This document shows, one piece after another, positions 16,054 through 25,027 of a stretch of 64,000 nucleotides of DNA. The notes beneath the pieces were generated by a model. The model saw nothing but the letters and a program-made list of their open reading frames with translations. It was not told the origin of the DNA and did not search any database. The DNA is from Lachnoclostridium sp. (GTDB lineage: Bacteria > Bacillota > Clostridia > Lachnospirales > Lachnospiraceae): contig JAMPEY010000017.1 in the NCBI GenBank assembly GCA_023664665.1, positions 1 through 64,000 of the forward strand. The letters are read 5' to 3'. Positions within the stretch are counted from its first letter, which is position 1; each line of letters opens with the position of its first letter. A program made the position numbers and the translations under genes.

Positions 16054-17393
16054 TGAACAAAGACGGGACAGACAATTTTGAAGAATTTGAATTTCAGAGT
16101 GGTACAACAGGCAGTTCACCGAAAATTTTTCCAAAAGTCTTCGGTGTGTTTCTCCTGCTTTTGGGCGTTTTTTTGATGAAAAGCAGTTCAAAGGAGGGGG
16201 CGTTTTCGGAAATTTTGAACTATGTCAGCCAAGAGTTGTATATGGATGGCAGAAGTGTAGGAATCAGGGATGTCGCCGACGGGTTAAAAGAGCACATATC
16301 GGATGAAAAAATCTTAAAACCCGCAGAGGAACCGGAAGAGACGGAGGGTTTTCTGATGGCGGAGGCGGGACGCTTTGCCTATGACAGCTTATCGGAAGCG
16401 GAACAAATCTGGTATCGGGATATGGAAAGCATTTTGGGCAGCATGGAAAAAGAGGTAAAGCTGTCAAAGGAAGGGCTGGATGCAGGACTGGACGAAACCT
16501 GCATCGATACTATTTTTCAATGCGTTATGATTGACCATCCGGAACTTTTTTATGTGAACGGTTATTCTTACAATCAGTATCTGAAAGGACTCCGAACCAC
16601 CGCTATTATGTTTTCCGGAAATTATGCCATGGAAAAAGAGGAGGCGCAAAAGAGACGCTCGGAGATAGAAGAGGCGGCGGATGCGCTGCTTGCAGAGGCT
16701 CCTTCATGGGGGGACGATTATGGTAAAGTAAAATATGTATATGAAACATTGATTGAAAATACGGAATATGATTTGACGGCGGAGGATAATCAGAATATTT
16801 ATTCGGTGTTTGTGAATCACAAATCGGTATGTCAGGGCTATGCCAAGGCAACGCAGTATCTGCTTTTAAAGATGGGCATTGAGTGTGTGCTTGTACAGGG
16901 AAGCGTGGATACGGGGGAAGCCCATTCATGGAATCTGGTAAAGGCGGATGGGGATTATTATTATGTGGATACTACATGGGGGGACGCATCCTATCAGAAA
17001 CAGGAAGAAGAGGGGATAAAGTATCTGGAGAATACCGTAAATTATGATTATCTTTGTGTGGATACGGAACAGCTTCTGCGCACTCATATTTTGGGCGGGT
17101 TGGTGCCCATGCCCATGTGCATTGCCCGGACAGATAATTATTATGTGCAGGAGGGCGCGCTGTTTTCGGAATATGACGAAGAGCGGATGGCAGATTTGTT
17201 TGCGGTGGCGCGGGAACGGCAGAAAGAAAATGTGACGATTAAATGTGATAATATAAACTGTTTCCAAGAGATGAAGAGGCTGTTGATAGACGAGCGGAAA
17301 ATCTTGGATTTTATGGATGAGGATGGGAAAGAGAAGGAAGTTTCCTATGCCTGCAATGAAAAACAGCTGTCCTTTATGTTTTGGACGGATTAG
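16053..17393 (+). CDS. Membrane-anchored transglutaminase-like domain protein
   Basis: 446 residues. One hydrophobic helix near the N-terminus (V-F-G-V-F-L-L-L-L-G-V-F-L-M, about residues 30-43) anchors a large outer domain. The transglutaminase-like core has the triad C260 (S-V-C-Q-G-Y-A), H291 (A-H-S-W-N) and D306 (Y-V-D-T-T-W-G-D). In bacteria such domains act as cysteine proteases or crosslinking enzymes at the cell surface; the substrate is unknown. The ATG overlaps the prfC stop (TGATG). A second, larger protein with the same core lies at 31926. Confidence 0.82.
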   Translation: MNKDGTDNFEEFEFQSGTTGSSPKIFPKVFGVFLLLLGVFLMKSSSKEGAFSEILNYVSQELYMDGRSVGIRDVADGLKEHISDEKILKPAEEPEETEGFLMAEAGRFAYDSLSEAEQIWYRDMESILGSMEKEVKLSKEGLDAGLDETCIDTIFQCVMIDHPELFYVNGYSYNQYLKGLRTTAIMFSGNYAMEKEEAQKRRSEIEEAADALLAEAPSWGDDYGKVKYVYETLIENTEYDLTAEDNQNIYSVFVNHKSVCQGYAKATQYLLLKMGIECVLVQGSVDTGEAHSWNLVKADGDYYYVDTTWGDASYQKQEEEGIKYLENTVNYDYLCVDTEQLLRTHILGGLVPMPMCIARTDNYYVQEGALFSEYDEERMADLFAVARERQKENVTIKCDNINCFQEMKRLLIDERKILDFMDEDGKEKEVSYACNEKQLSFMFWTD

Positions 17394-17414
17394 TTATTTT
17401 TCGGACTTTTTATG

Positions 17415-17444
17415 ATGACAAAGTATGTGGCTTTATGGTATAAT
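17415..17444 (+). promoter_or_regulatory. Promoter upstream of the Asp23-nusB-xse cluster
   Basis: An extended -10, TGGTATAAT (-10 hexamer 17439-17444), is preceded by a weak -35 ATGACA (17415-17420) at 18 bases. It is the only good promoter I see ahead of the long run of co-directional genes from 17537. Confidence 0.6.
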
Positions 17445-17536
17445 GATTCTGCTACCGCAGAATTCAAGTCAGCTTGCGCTGCCTTGTCGCCGCTGCGCGG
17501 CGCATTATACAGATATCTTTTAAAGGAGGATCCAGA

Positions 17537-17920
17537 ATGGAAAGGGAAATAGATAAGAAAGCGGTTGTTTTAAAACAGGATGAAAATATCGGTGCGGTAC
17601 AGATTGCAGACGATGTGGTGTCAATGATAGCATCCCTTGCAGCTATTGAGGTGGACGGCGTCAGCTCCATGGCAGGGAATATTACGAATGAACTGATGAG
17701 CAAGGTGGGCATGAAGAAGCTGACCAAGGGCGTCCGCGTAGATGTTCTGGAAAATAATGTTACCGTGGATTTAACCGTTACCATGGAATACGGCTACAAT
17801 ATTCCTGCTACCTGTCAGTTGGTGCAGAATAAAGTGAAGAGCGCTATTGAAAACATGACGGGGCTTACCTGTAGCGATGTCAATATCCGTATTGCAGGCG
17901 TTATTATGAAAAAAGGATAA
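17537..17920 (+). CDS. Asp23/Gls24 family envelope-stress protein
   Basis: 127 residues matching the Asp23/Gls24 (YqhY) family: G-A-V-Q-I-A-D-D-V-V near residue 20, A-A-I-E-V-D-G-V-S-S-M, and the C-terminal V-Q-N-K-V-K-S-A-I-E-N-M-T-G-L. YqhY-type members occur next to nusB or acc genes in Firmicutes and have been linked to fatty-acid synthesis control and the cell envelope. AAAGGAGGATCCAGA precedes the ATG. accB/accC, which precede yqhY in Bacillus, are absent here. Confidence 0.92.
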   Translation: MEREIDKKAVVLKQDENIGAVQIADDVVSMIASLAAIEVDGVSSMAGNITNELMSKVGMKKLTKGVRVDVLENNVTVDLTVTMEYGYNIPATCQLVQNKVKSAIENMTGLTCSDVNIRIAGVIMKKG

Positions 17921-17941
17921 TCGACAAGGGATAAGCGGGAC

Positions 17942-18352
17942 ATGGGAAGACACGAGTTACGAGAGCATATTTTCAAGCTTCTTTTTCGGATAGAATTTAA
18001 TGATAGGGAAGATATGCCGGAGCAGGTGCGGCTGTTTTTAGAAGACAGCGAAAGTATAAAATCCGAAAAGGATGCAGCGTACATTGAGGATAAATATCAA
18101 AAGATATCGGAGAAGCTTTCCGAGATAGACGGGATAATCAATCAATATGCCGAAGGATGGGATATCACCAGAATGGGAAAGGTGGAAGTTACAGTCCTGA
18201 GGCTTGCCGTATATGAAATTCTTTTTGATGAGAATATCCCCGGCAGCGTTGCCATTAACGAGGCGGTGGAGATTGCAAAACAGTACGGTCAGGAAACTTC
18301 AGGCGGTTTCGTGAATGCGGTTCTCGCCAAAATAGTAAAGCTGGGTGATTGA
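17942..18352 (+). CDS. nusB: Transcription antitermination factor NusB
   Basis: 136 residues, all helical. It begins M-G-R-H-E-L-R-E-H-I-F-K-L-L-F, the NusB RNA-binding helix. I-N-E-A-V-E-I-A-K-Q-Y-G near residue 105 and F-V-N-A-V-L-A-K-I at the end are family marks. NusB with S10/NusE binds boxA to promote rRNA antitermination. It starts 21 bases after the Asp23 gene, and its end overlaps xseA by 8 bases. Confidence 0.96.
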   Translation: MGRHELREHIFKLLFRIEFNDREDMPEQVRLFLEDSESIKSEKDAAYIEDKYQKISEKLSEIDGIINQYAEGWDITRMGKVEVTVLRLAVYEILFDENIPGSVAINEAVEIAKQYGQETSGGFVNAVLAKIVKLGD

Positions 18353-19565
18353 AATTCGGAGCATATATACAGTAGGTCAACTGAATTCTTATATAAAAAA
18401 TATGTTCACGCAGGATTATTTGTTACAGGCGCTTTTTGTCAAAGGAGAGGTCAGTAACTGCAAGTATCATTCCTCTGGACATATTTATTTTACTTTAAAG
18501 GATTCTAAGGGAACGGTGAACTGCGTGATGTTTGCCGGCAACCGGCAGGGGCTTTCTTTTCGGCTTTGCGAAGGGCAGCAGGTGGTTGTGGGCGGCACCG
18601 TGGATGTGTATGAGCGGGACGGCAAATACCAGCTTTATGCCAAGCAGATTGTGTTGGACGGCGCGGGCCTTCTTTATGAAAAGTATGAGCAGTTAAAGAG
18701 GGAGCTGGAGGAATCGGGAATGTTTGCCCGGGAGTACAAACGGCCCATTCCCGGATATATAAAGACTTTGGGCGTGGTTACGGCGGATACGGGGGCGGCA
18801 GTGCGGGATATTATTCAGATTGCTTCCAGAAGGAATCCTTATGTACAGATTATCCTTTATCCGGCTATTGTGCAGGGCGAGGCGGCGGCAAAAAGTATTG
18901 TAGCAGGCATCCGCGCGCTGGACAGCTACGGTGTGGATGTGATCATTGTGGGCCGCGGCGGCGGTTCCATAGAAGATTTGTGGGCATTTAACGAGCGGGA
19001 AGTGGCACAGGCAATATTTGACTGTATGACTCCCATTATTTCCGCGGTGGGGCATGAGACCGATACCACGATTGCGGATTATGTGGCGGATTTGAGGGCG
19101 CCGACCCCTTCTGCGGCTGCGGAGCTCGCGGTGGCGGATATCAGGGATATTCTGGAGGATCTGGAAGATTATAAAAGCAGTCTGGAGAAGCTGATGCGGA
19201 GGCGGCTGCAATCGGGCAGGGAGCAGATTGGGCGGTATGAAATGCAGCTTAGATATCTGAGTCCCGAAAATCGTATCAGGGACAGGAAAATGCGGTGCGT
19301 ACAGGCGGAAGAACGCCTGCGGAAGCTCATGCAGGAGGTTCTTTTGTATAAAAGGCAGGAGTTTGCCCTGTATATGGAGCGGATGAAAGGATTATCGCCG
19401 ATACAGAAATTAAACAGCGGATTTTCCTATGTGGAAGATGAGAACGGTAAAAATATCCGCTCCGTGAAACAGGTAAAAGAGGGACAGTCCGTGAAAATAA
19501 GAGTCAGCGACGGCATGATTTATGCAGATGTGACAGAGTCAGAAAGGGAGAAAGCCGATGAGTGA
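18345..19565 (+). CDS. xseA: Exodeoxyribonuclease VII large subunit
   Basis: 406 residues starting at GTG inside nusB. There is an N-terminal OB-fold (V-K-G-E-V-S-N-C-K-Y-H-S-S-G-H-I-Y-F), then the nuclease core with V-G-R-G-G-G-S-I-E-D-L-W-A-F-N-E and A-V-G-H-E-T-D-T-T-I-A-D-Y-V-A-D, and a C-terminal coiled coil. It degrades single-stranded DNA with the small subunit encoded next. GTG start and 8-base overlap indicate coupling to nusB. Confidence 0.97.
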   Translation: MIEIRSIYTVGQLNSYIKNMFTQDYLLQALFVKGEVSNCKYHSSGHIYFTLKDSKGTVNCVMFAGNRQGLSFRLCEGQQVVVGGTVDVYERDGKYQLYAKQIVLDGAGLLYEKYEQLKRELEESGMFAREYKRPIPGYIKTLGVVTADTGAAVRDIIQIASRRNPYVQIILYPAIVQGEAAAKSIVAGIRALDSYGVDVIIVGRGGGSIEDLWAFNEREVAQAIFDCMTPIISAVGHETDTTIADYVADLRAPTPSAAAELAVADIRDILEDLEDYKSSLEKLMRRRLQSGREQIGRYEMQLRYLSPENRIRDRKMRCVQAEERLRKLMQEVLLYKRQEFALYMERMKGLSPIQKLNSGFSYVEDENGKNIRSVKQVKEGQSVKIRVSDGMIYADVTESEREKADE

Positions 19566-19791
19566 TGCTGCGGAAAAAAGGTCAAAGAAGTCAGGACAAC
19601 CGAGTCTGGAAGAAAATTTTGCCAAGCTGGATAAGACCATAGAGCGTTTGGAGGCGGATGATATTTCCCTTGAGGATGCATTTAAGGCATACAGTGAGGG
19701 AATGGCAGTTTTAAAGGTTTGTAACGACCAGATAGACAGAGTGGAGAAAAAGGTGCTTAAGCTGACACAGGAAGGCATTCCGGAAGAATAA
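19558..19791 (+). CDS. xseB: Exodeoxyribonuclease VII small subunit
   Basis: 77 residues, helical. S-L-E-E-N-F-A-K-L-D and D-I-S-L-E-D-A-F-K-A-Y-S-E-G are typical of XseB. It binds the coiled coil of XseA. It overlaps xseA by 8 bases. The N-terminal A-A-E-K-R-S-K-K-S-G extension is slightly longer than usual. Confidence 0.95.
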   Translation: MSDAAEKRSKKSGQPSLEENFAKLDKTIERLEADDISLEDAFKAYSEGMAVLKVCNDQIDRVEKKVLKLTQEGIPEE

Positions 19792-19809
19792 GGCGGCATG
19801 GAGGATATT

Positions 19810-20721
19810 ATGGAGGAGCAGGCATTTCAGGGACTTTTGCAGAAAAAGACCATGGAGACAGAAAATATCATCAAAAAATATCTGCCAAAGGAGGAAGGTC
19901 ATCAGAAAACGGTTCTGGAGGCCATGAACTACAGCCTTATGGCGGGGGGAAAACGCCTGCGTCCCATATTTATGCAGGAAACTTATCGGATGTTCGGCGG
20001 AAGCGATAATATAGTGGAGCCTTTTATGGCGGCACTTGAGATGATTCATACTTATTCGCTGGTGCATGATGATTTGCCTGCGATGGATAACGATGAATAC
20101 CGCAGGGGAAAGAAGACCACATGGAAGGTCTATGGGGACGGCATGGGAATCCTTGCGGGGGACGGACTGTTAAATTATGCTTTTGAGACGGCGCTTACTG
20201 CGTTTGAACTTTCCGACGGTTCTGTGGAATCCTATACCCGTATTGCAAAAGCGCTTGGGGTGCTTGCCAAAAAGGCAGGCGTTTATGGCATGATCGGGGG
20301 ACAGACCGCGGATATCGAGGCGGAGAAACAGGAAAAGCCTTTGACGAAGGAGCAGTTGCTTTTTATCCATGAGAACAAGACGGCGGCATTAATCCAGACG
20401 GCTATGATGGTGGGCGCCATTCTTGCAGGGGCAAAAGAGCAGGATGTTGCCGCTATGGAAAAATGCGCTTACAATGTGGGCATTGCTTTTCAGATTCAGG
20501 ACGATATATTGGATGTGACGGGGGATAGCAGCGAACTCGGCAAACCTACGGGCAGCGACGCCCAGAACCATAAACAGACCTATGTGACCGTAAACGGTTT
20601 GGAAAAATCCCGGCAGGATGTGGCAGGACTTTCCGAAGAAGCCGTGGCGATATTGGAAGGTTTTTCGGGGAATGAATTTTTAAAGCAATTAATCTTAAAC
20701 TTGATTCACCGCAGGAAATAG
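19810..20721 (+). CDS. ispA: Polyprenyl (farnesyl) diphosphate synthase
   Basis: 303 residues. The two aspartate-rich motifs are H-D-D-L-P-A-M-D-N-D-E (first) and Q-D-D-I-L-D-V (second), with G-G-K-R-L-R-P for diphosphate binding and G-Q-T-A-D-I between. It condenses isopentenyl diphosphate with allylic diphosphates to a C15 (possibly C20) product. The start at 19810 gives GGAGG 5 bases upstream; an in-frame ATG at 19798 is less well placed. It sits directly before dxs, the first enzyme of the same pathway. Confidence 0.94.
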   Translation: MEEQAFQGLLQKKTMETENIIKKYLPKEEGHQKTVLEAMNYSLMAGGKRLRPIFMQETYRMFGGSDNIVEPFMAALEMIHTYSLVHDDLPAMDNDEYRRGKKTTWKVYGDGMGILAGDGLLNYAFETALTAFELSDGSVESYTRIAKALGVLAKKAGVYGMIGGQTADIEAEKQEKPLTKEQLLFIHENKTAALIQTAMMVGAILAGAKEQDVAAMEKCAYNVGIAFQIQDDILDVTGDSSELGKPTGSDAQNHKQTYVTVNGLEKSRQDVAGLSEEAVAILEGFSGNEFLKQLILNLIHRRK

Positions 20722-20762
20722 TCGCTGCCAAAGCTGTTTTCAAGCGGAAATGAGGAAAAATT

Positions 20763-22619
20763 ATGTTTTTAGAACAGATTGAAAATCCCAATGATATTAA
20801 GAAGATTGACAAGGCGGACTATGAAGCGCTGGCAGAGGAAATCAGGCAGTTCCTGATAGAGAAAATCAGTGTTACGGGAGGGCATCTGGGTTCCAATCTG
20901 GGTGCGGTGGAGCTTACCATGGCGCTGCATTTGTCACTGAATCTGCCGGAGGATAAGATTATCTGGGATGTGGGACATCAATCCTATACGCATAAATTAT
21001 TGAGTGGCAGGAAGGACGGATTCGATTGTCTGCGCCAGTTTCATGGCATGAGCGGATTTCCCAAACGAAAAGAGAGTAATTTTGATGCATTTGACACAGG
21101 ACACAGCTCCACTTCTATTTCTGCGGGATTGGGGCTTGTGAAGGCCAGAGATATCAAAGGCGAGACCAACACAGTGGTTTCCGTAATCGGTGACGGTTCC
21201 CTCACGGGGGGCATGGCGTACGAGGCGCTTAACAATGCTTCAAAACTGGAGACTAATTTTATCATTATTTTAAACGACAATAATATGTCCATTTCAGAGA
21301 ATGTGGGAGGGATGTCCAAATATTTGAACAATATCCGTACCGCCAGCAGTTATCTGGATTTAAAAAGCGGGGTGTATAATGCTTTAAAAGGAACTCCCAG
21401 AGGGGACAATATGGTCAACCGCATCCGCAAAGTGAAGAGCAGTTTTAAACAATTGGTGATACCGGGGATGTTTTTTGAGGATATAGGAATCACTTATCTG
21501 GGACCTGTGGATGGGCATGATATTGAGGAACTGACAAAGCTGTTACAGGTGGCAAAGAGAGTCAAGGGGGCAGTGTTAATACATGCTATGACCCACAAGG
21601 GAAAAGGCTATGGACCTGCGGAGCGTCATCCCGCAAGATTCCATGGAGCGGAGCCTTTTGATATTGAGACGGGACTTCCTTCCCATCCGAGGACGGTGGC
21701 AAATTACACGGATATTTTTTCTACCGTGATGTGCAAGTTAGGGCAGCGCGATGAAAGGATTGTGGCAATCACGGCGGCAATGCCGGACGGAACGGGATTG
21801 AAACGCTTCCGCAACATGTATCCGGAGAGGTTTTTTGATGTGGGGATTGCGGAGGAGCATGCCGTTACTTTTGCGGCAGGGCTTGCGGCAGGCGGACTGA
21901 AACCCATTGTAGCGGTGTATTCCTCTTTTTTACAGAGAGCCTATGACCAGATTCTGCACGATGTATGCATTCAGAACCTTCCGGTTATCTTTGCCATAGA
22001 CAGGGCAGGACTTGTGGGAAGTGACGGGGAAACCCATCAGGGAATCTTTGATTTTACATATCTTTCGGGAATTCCCAATATGCATATCTGCGCTCCCAAG
22101 AACAAATGGGAGTTGTCCGATATGCTGAAATTTGCGGTGGAGCTGGAAGCTCCCATTGCCATCCGCTATCCGAGGGGGACTGCCTATGCGGGATTAAAGG
22201 AGCATCGGGCGCGCATTGAACTAGGGAAGGCAGAGTGGATTTACCGGGAGAAAGGAATTGCCCTGTTTGCGGTGGGCAGTATGGTTAAGACGGCGGAGTC
22301 CGTCAGGGACGGCTTAAAGGAGAAGGGATATGAGGTAAGTCTTGTCAATGCCCGGTTTGTAAAGCCCATTGACGAAGACGCTGTGCTGGATGCCTGCAGG
22401 GAGCATGACTTTATCATCACCATGGAGGAAAATGTGGCAAGCGGCGGCTTTGGGGAGAAGGTGCTTGACTGTATCAACCGCCATGGGAAAAGAAATAAAA
22501 TTTTGAATATCTGCATTCCCGATGCTTATGTGGAGCACGGAAATGCCGAGCTTTTAAAACGGGAAATAGAGATTGATGCGGACAGCATTATCAGGCGCAT
22601 TTTGGAGATTGTGTCTTAG
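20763..22619 (+). CDS. dxs: 1-deoxy-D-xylulose-5-phosphate synthase
   Basis: 618 residues, normal length. The thiamine diphosphate motif starts G-D-G-S-L-T-G-G (from residue 143) and ends in L-N-D-N-N-M-S-I-S. Further marks are H-Q-S-Y-T-H-K-L-L-S-G-R and the second-domain D-V-G-I-A-E-E-H-A-V-T with the catalytic Glu. It joins pyruvate and glyceraldehyde 3-phosphate in the MEP isoprenoid pathway. It follows ispA by 41 bases, as in Bacillus. Confidence 0.97.
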   Translation: MFLEQIENPNDIKKIDKADYEALAEEIRQFLIEKISVTGGHLGSNLGAVELTMALHLSLNLPEDKIIWDVGHQSYTHKLLSGRKDGFDCLRQFHGMSGFPKRKESNFDAFDTGHSSTSISAGLGLVKARDIKGETNTVVSVIGDGSLTGGMAYEALNNASKLETNFIIILNDNNMSISENVGGMSKYLNNIRTASSYLDLKSGVYNALKGTPRGDNMVNRIRKVKSSFKQLVIPGMFFEDIGITYLGPVDGHDIEELTKLLQVAKRVKGAVLIHAMTHKGKGYGPAERHPARFHGAEPFDIETGLPSHPRTVANYTDIFSTVMCKLGQRDERIVAITAAMPDGTGLKRFRNMYPERFFDVGIAEEHAVTFAAGLAAGGLKPIVAVYSSFLQRAYDQILHDVCIQNLPVIFAIDRAGLVGSDGETHQGIFDFTYLSGIPNMHICAPKNKWELSDMLKFAVELEAPIAIRYPRGTAYAGLKEHRARIELGKAEWIYREKGIALFAVGSMVKTAESVRDGLKEKGYEVSLVNARFVKPIDEDAVLDACREHDFIITMEENVASGGFGEKVLDCINRHGKRNKILNICIPDAYVEHGNAELLKREIEIDADSIIRRILEIVS

Positions 22620-22637
22620 ATGCATACGGAGGATGGC

Positions 22638-23522
22638 ATGAAGGAACGGTTGGATGTCATTTTGGTGGAAAGGGGCTACGCCCCTTCAAGGGAAAAGGCA
22701 AAAGCCATCATTATGTCAGGAAATGTATATGTGAATGGACAGAAGGAAGATAAAGCGGGAACTTTTTTCGATATCGAAAAAATTAAGCAGTTTGAGGTAA
22801 GGGGCAGTGCCTTAAAATATGTGAGCAGAGGCGGTCTTAAATTGGAAAAGGCCATGAAAATATGGCGGTTTGCGCTGCAGGGTCAGATTTGTATGGATAT
22901 CGGCGCCTCCACGGGAGGATTTACGGATTGTATGCTGCAAAACGGCGCAGAAAAGGTTTATGCGGTGGATGTAGGTCACGGACAATTGGCGTGGAAATTA
23001 AGAAACGATGAGAGAGTCGTCTGCATGGAACAGACAAATTTTCGTTATCTGACAAGGGAAGAGATAGAAGATGATTTAGATTTTGCCGGCGTGGATGTGT
23101 CCTTTATTTCCCTGACTAAAATTTTGCTTCCGGCGCTTAGGCTTTTAAAAGAAGAAGGGCAGATGGTGTGCCTGATTAAACCTCAGTTTGAGACGGACAG
23201 GGAGAAGGTAGGAAAAAACGGTGTGGTGAGGGACCCCAAGGTGCACAGAGAGGTCATACATAAAGTGATTGATTTTGCGGACAGTATAGGCTTTGAGGTA
23301 TTGCATCTGGATTATTCCCCTATTAAAGGACCGGAAGGAAATATAGAATATCTGTTGCATCTTAGGAAAAGAAAGAATCTGCCGGAGGAGACCATAAACC
23401 TGACAGAGCAGGAAGCACAGGAAAGACTGTGGCAGATGATATCGGAAAAAAACGGATTATCCCATGAAGAAGTCTGGAAGCAGCGGATAGAAGATACGGT
23501 AAGGGATTCTCATGGTTTATAG
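22638..23522 (+). CDS. tlyA: TlyA-family rRNA 2'-O-methyltransferase
   Basis: 294 residues. An N-terminal S4 RNA-binding domain (R-L-D-V-I-L-V-E-R-G-Y, then V-Y-V-N-G-Q) is followed by an FtsJ-like methyltransferase with the SAM motif D-I-G-A-S-T-G-G-F-T-D and K-P-Q-F-E. TlyA relatives methylate cytidines in 16S/23S rRNA; YqxC of Bacillus is the positional counterpart. The start at 22638 is chosen for GGAGG, five bases upstream. An in-frame ATG at 22620 directly follows the dxs stop. Confidence 0.93.
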   Translation: MKERLDVILVERGYAPSREKAKAIIMSGNVYVNGQKEDKAGTFFDIEKIKQFEVRGSALKYVSRGGLKLEKAMKIWRFALQGQICMDIGASTGGFTDCMLQNGAEKVYAVDVGHGQLAWKLRNDERVVCMEQTNFRYLTREEIEDDLDFAGVDVSFISLTKILLPALRLLKEEGQMVCLIKPQFETDREKVGKNGVVRDPKVHREVIHKVIDFADSIGFEVLHLDYSPIKGPEGNIEYLLHLRKRKNLPEETINLTEQEAQERLWQMISEKNGLSHEEVWKQRIEDTVRDSHGL

Positions 23523-23610
23523 TACTATCATATAATAATCTAAGCGATACATTTTTGAACGGCACATGTTTTCATTAATGAGTATAAATTGCAGGGAAGG
23601 GAGAGAGCAT

Positions 23611-24477
23611 ATGAGGCATTTTCTGATTTATTCCAACAAGTACAAGGACAAAAACCTCCAGATTACCAACCGTGCGGTAAGTCATCTGGAGAGGAAGGGG
23701 CGGAAAGTCACTTTAAAGGTGAAAGAGGCCGATTGGAAGGCGGAAACCTGTGAGGAAAGCGAGGAAGCCAAGAACATTCCCAATGATGTGGATTGTATTC
23801 TTGTGCTGGGAGGGGACGGCACGGTACTGCAGGCGGCCAGAGAAACCAAGAAATTACATATTCCCATTATCGGAGTAAATCTCGGTACTTTGGGGTATAT
23901 GACAGAGATTGAGCCGGAGGATCTGGAAGAGGCATTAGACCGGCTGATGGATGGGAATTATGAACAGGAAAGCCGTATGATGTTAAACGGCAAAGTGTAT
24001 TTTGAAGACAGGACGGAGGATGAAGGCTGGGCATTAAACGATATTGTTATTTCCAGAAGCGGCTCCTTACAGATTATCCATTTTAATATTTATGTCAACG
24101 GACAGTTTCTGCATGATTACAAGGCGGACGGTATGATTGTCACCACTCCCACCGGTTCTACGGGTTATAATCTGTCCGCAGGGGGACCTTTGGTGGAGCC
24201 CAGGGCAAAGTTGATTACCATGACCCCCATATGCCCTCACTCCTTAAACCAGAGAAGCATTATCCTGTCACCCGAGGATGTGATAGAAATTGAAATTCCG
24301 CCCATCAGGGGAAATATGTCGCAGGATGTGGAGGCGAACTTTGACGGAAGCCATAAGATTGCCATGCGTACGGGTGACCGTATCCGTATTGTGCAGTCGG
24401 AGAAGACCACAGAATTCCTGCAGTTGAATCAGGTGAGTTTCCTTGAGGTACTGAACCGGAAGATGCGGGAATGGTAA
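23611..24477 (+). CDS. nadK: NAD kinase
   Basis: 288 residues. The ATP/NAD-kinase motif G-G-D-G-T (67-71) and the later T-P-T-G-S-T-G-Y-N-L-S-A-G-G-P are diagnostic. It phosphorylates NAD to NADP in the cytoplasm. GGGAGAG precedes the ATG at 23611; an upstream in-frame ATG has no such site. The gap before it (23523-23610) has no terminator, so it is likely in the same transcript. nadK between tlyA and argR is a common clostridial order. Confidence 0.95.
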   Translation: MRHFLIYSNKYKDKNLQITNRAVSHLERKGRKVTLKVKEADWKAETCEESEEAKNIPNDVDCILVLGGDGTVLQAARETKKLHIPIIGVNLGTLGYMTEIEPEDLEEALDRLMDGNYEQESRMMLNGKVYFEDRTEDEGWALNDIVISRSGSLQIIHFNIYVNGQFLHDYKADGMIVTTPTGSTGYNLSAGGPLVEPRAKLITMTPICPHSLNQRSIILSPEDVIEIEIPPIRGNMSQDVEANFDGSHKIAMRTGDRIRIVQSEKTTEFLQLNQVSFLEVLNRKMREW

Positions 24478-24483
24478 AAGGGC

Positions 24484-24936
24484 ATGAAGAAAAGCAGGCA
24501 GCAGAAAATTATTGAAATTATTGAAAACTGTCAGGTGGAGACTCAGGAAGCTCTGGTGGAACATCTGAAAAAAGAAGGCTTTGAAGTAACGCAGGCAACC
24601 GTATCCCGGGATATCAGAGAACTCAAGCTGTCCAAGGTTCCCGTGGGTGAGGACAGACAAAAATATGTCGTATTAAAGCAGGAAGACCGTTTTTTGGAGG
24701 ATAAATACAGCAGGGTGCTGCGGGACGGATTTTCCTCCATGGATATGGCGCAGAATATTTTGGTGATAAAAACCGTATCGGGAATGGCGATGGCTGTAGC
24801 GGCGGCTGTTGACGCCCTGAAATTCCCGGAGGTAGTGGGATGCATTGCGGGAGATGATACGATTATGGTGGCGGTTCGCACGGTGGAAGAAACGAAAAAG
24901 CTGATGAACAAAATTTATGCAATGATTGAGAAGTGA
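24484..24936 (+). CDS. argR: Arginine repressor ArgR/AhrC
   Basis: 150 residues. The N-terminal winged helix has Q-A-T-V-S-R-D-I-R-E-L (recognition helix region). The C-terminal oligomerisation domain has V-V-G-C-I-A-G-D-D-T-I-M-V-A-V-R, with the D-D arginine-binding pair. As a hexamer with arginine it represses biosynthetic and activates catabolic arginine genes. It sits 6 bases after nadK and before recN, as in Bacillus. No arginine genes are in the window. Confidence 0.96.
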   Translation: MKKSRQQKIIEIIENCQVETQEALVEHLKKEGFEVTQATVSRDIRELKLSKVPVGEDRQKYVVLKQEDRFLEDKYSRVLRDGFSSMDMAQNILVIKTVSGMAMAVAAAVDALKFPEVVGCIAGDDTIMVAVRTVEETKKLMNKIYAMIEK

Positions 24937-25027
24937 AAGCTGTTGCAGACGATTATGTACCATACAGTCAGACTGTCCGGGCAGACAGGGGCAAAGATAT
25001 CGGAGAAGGTACATAAGGAGAAAAAAT

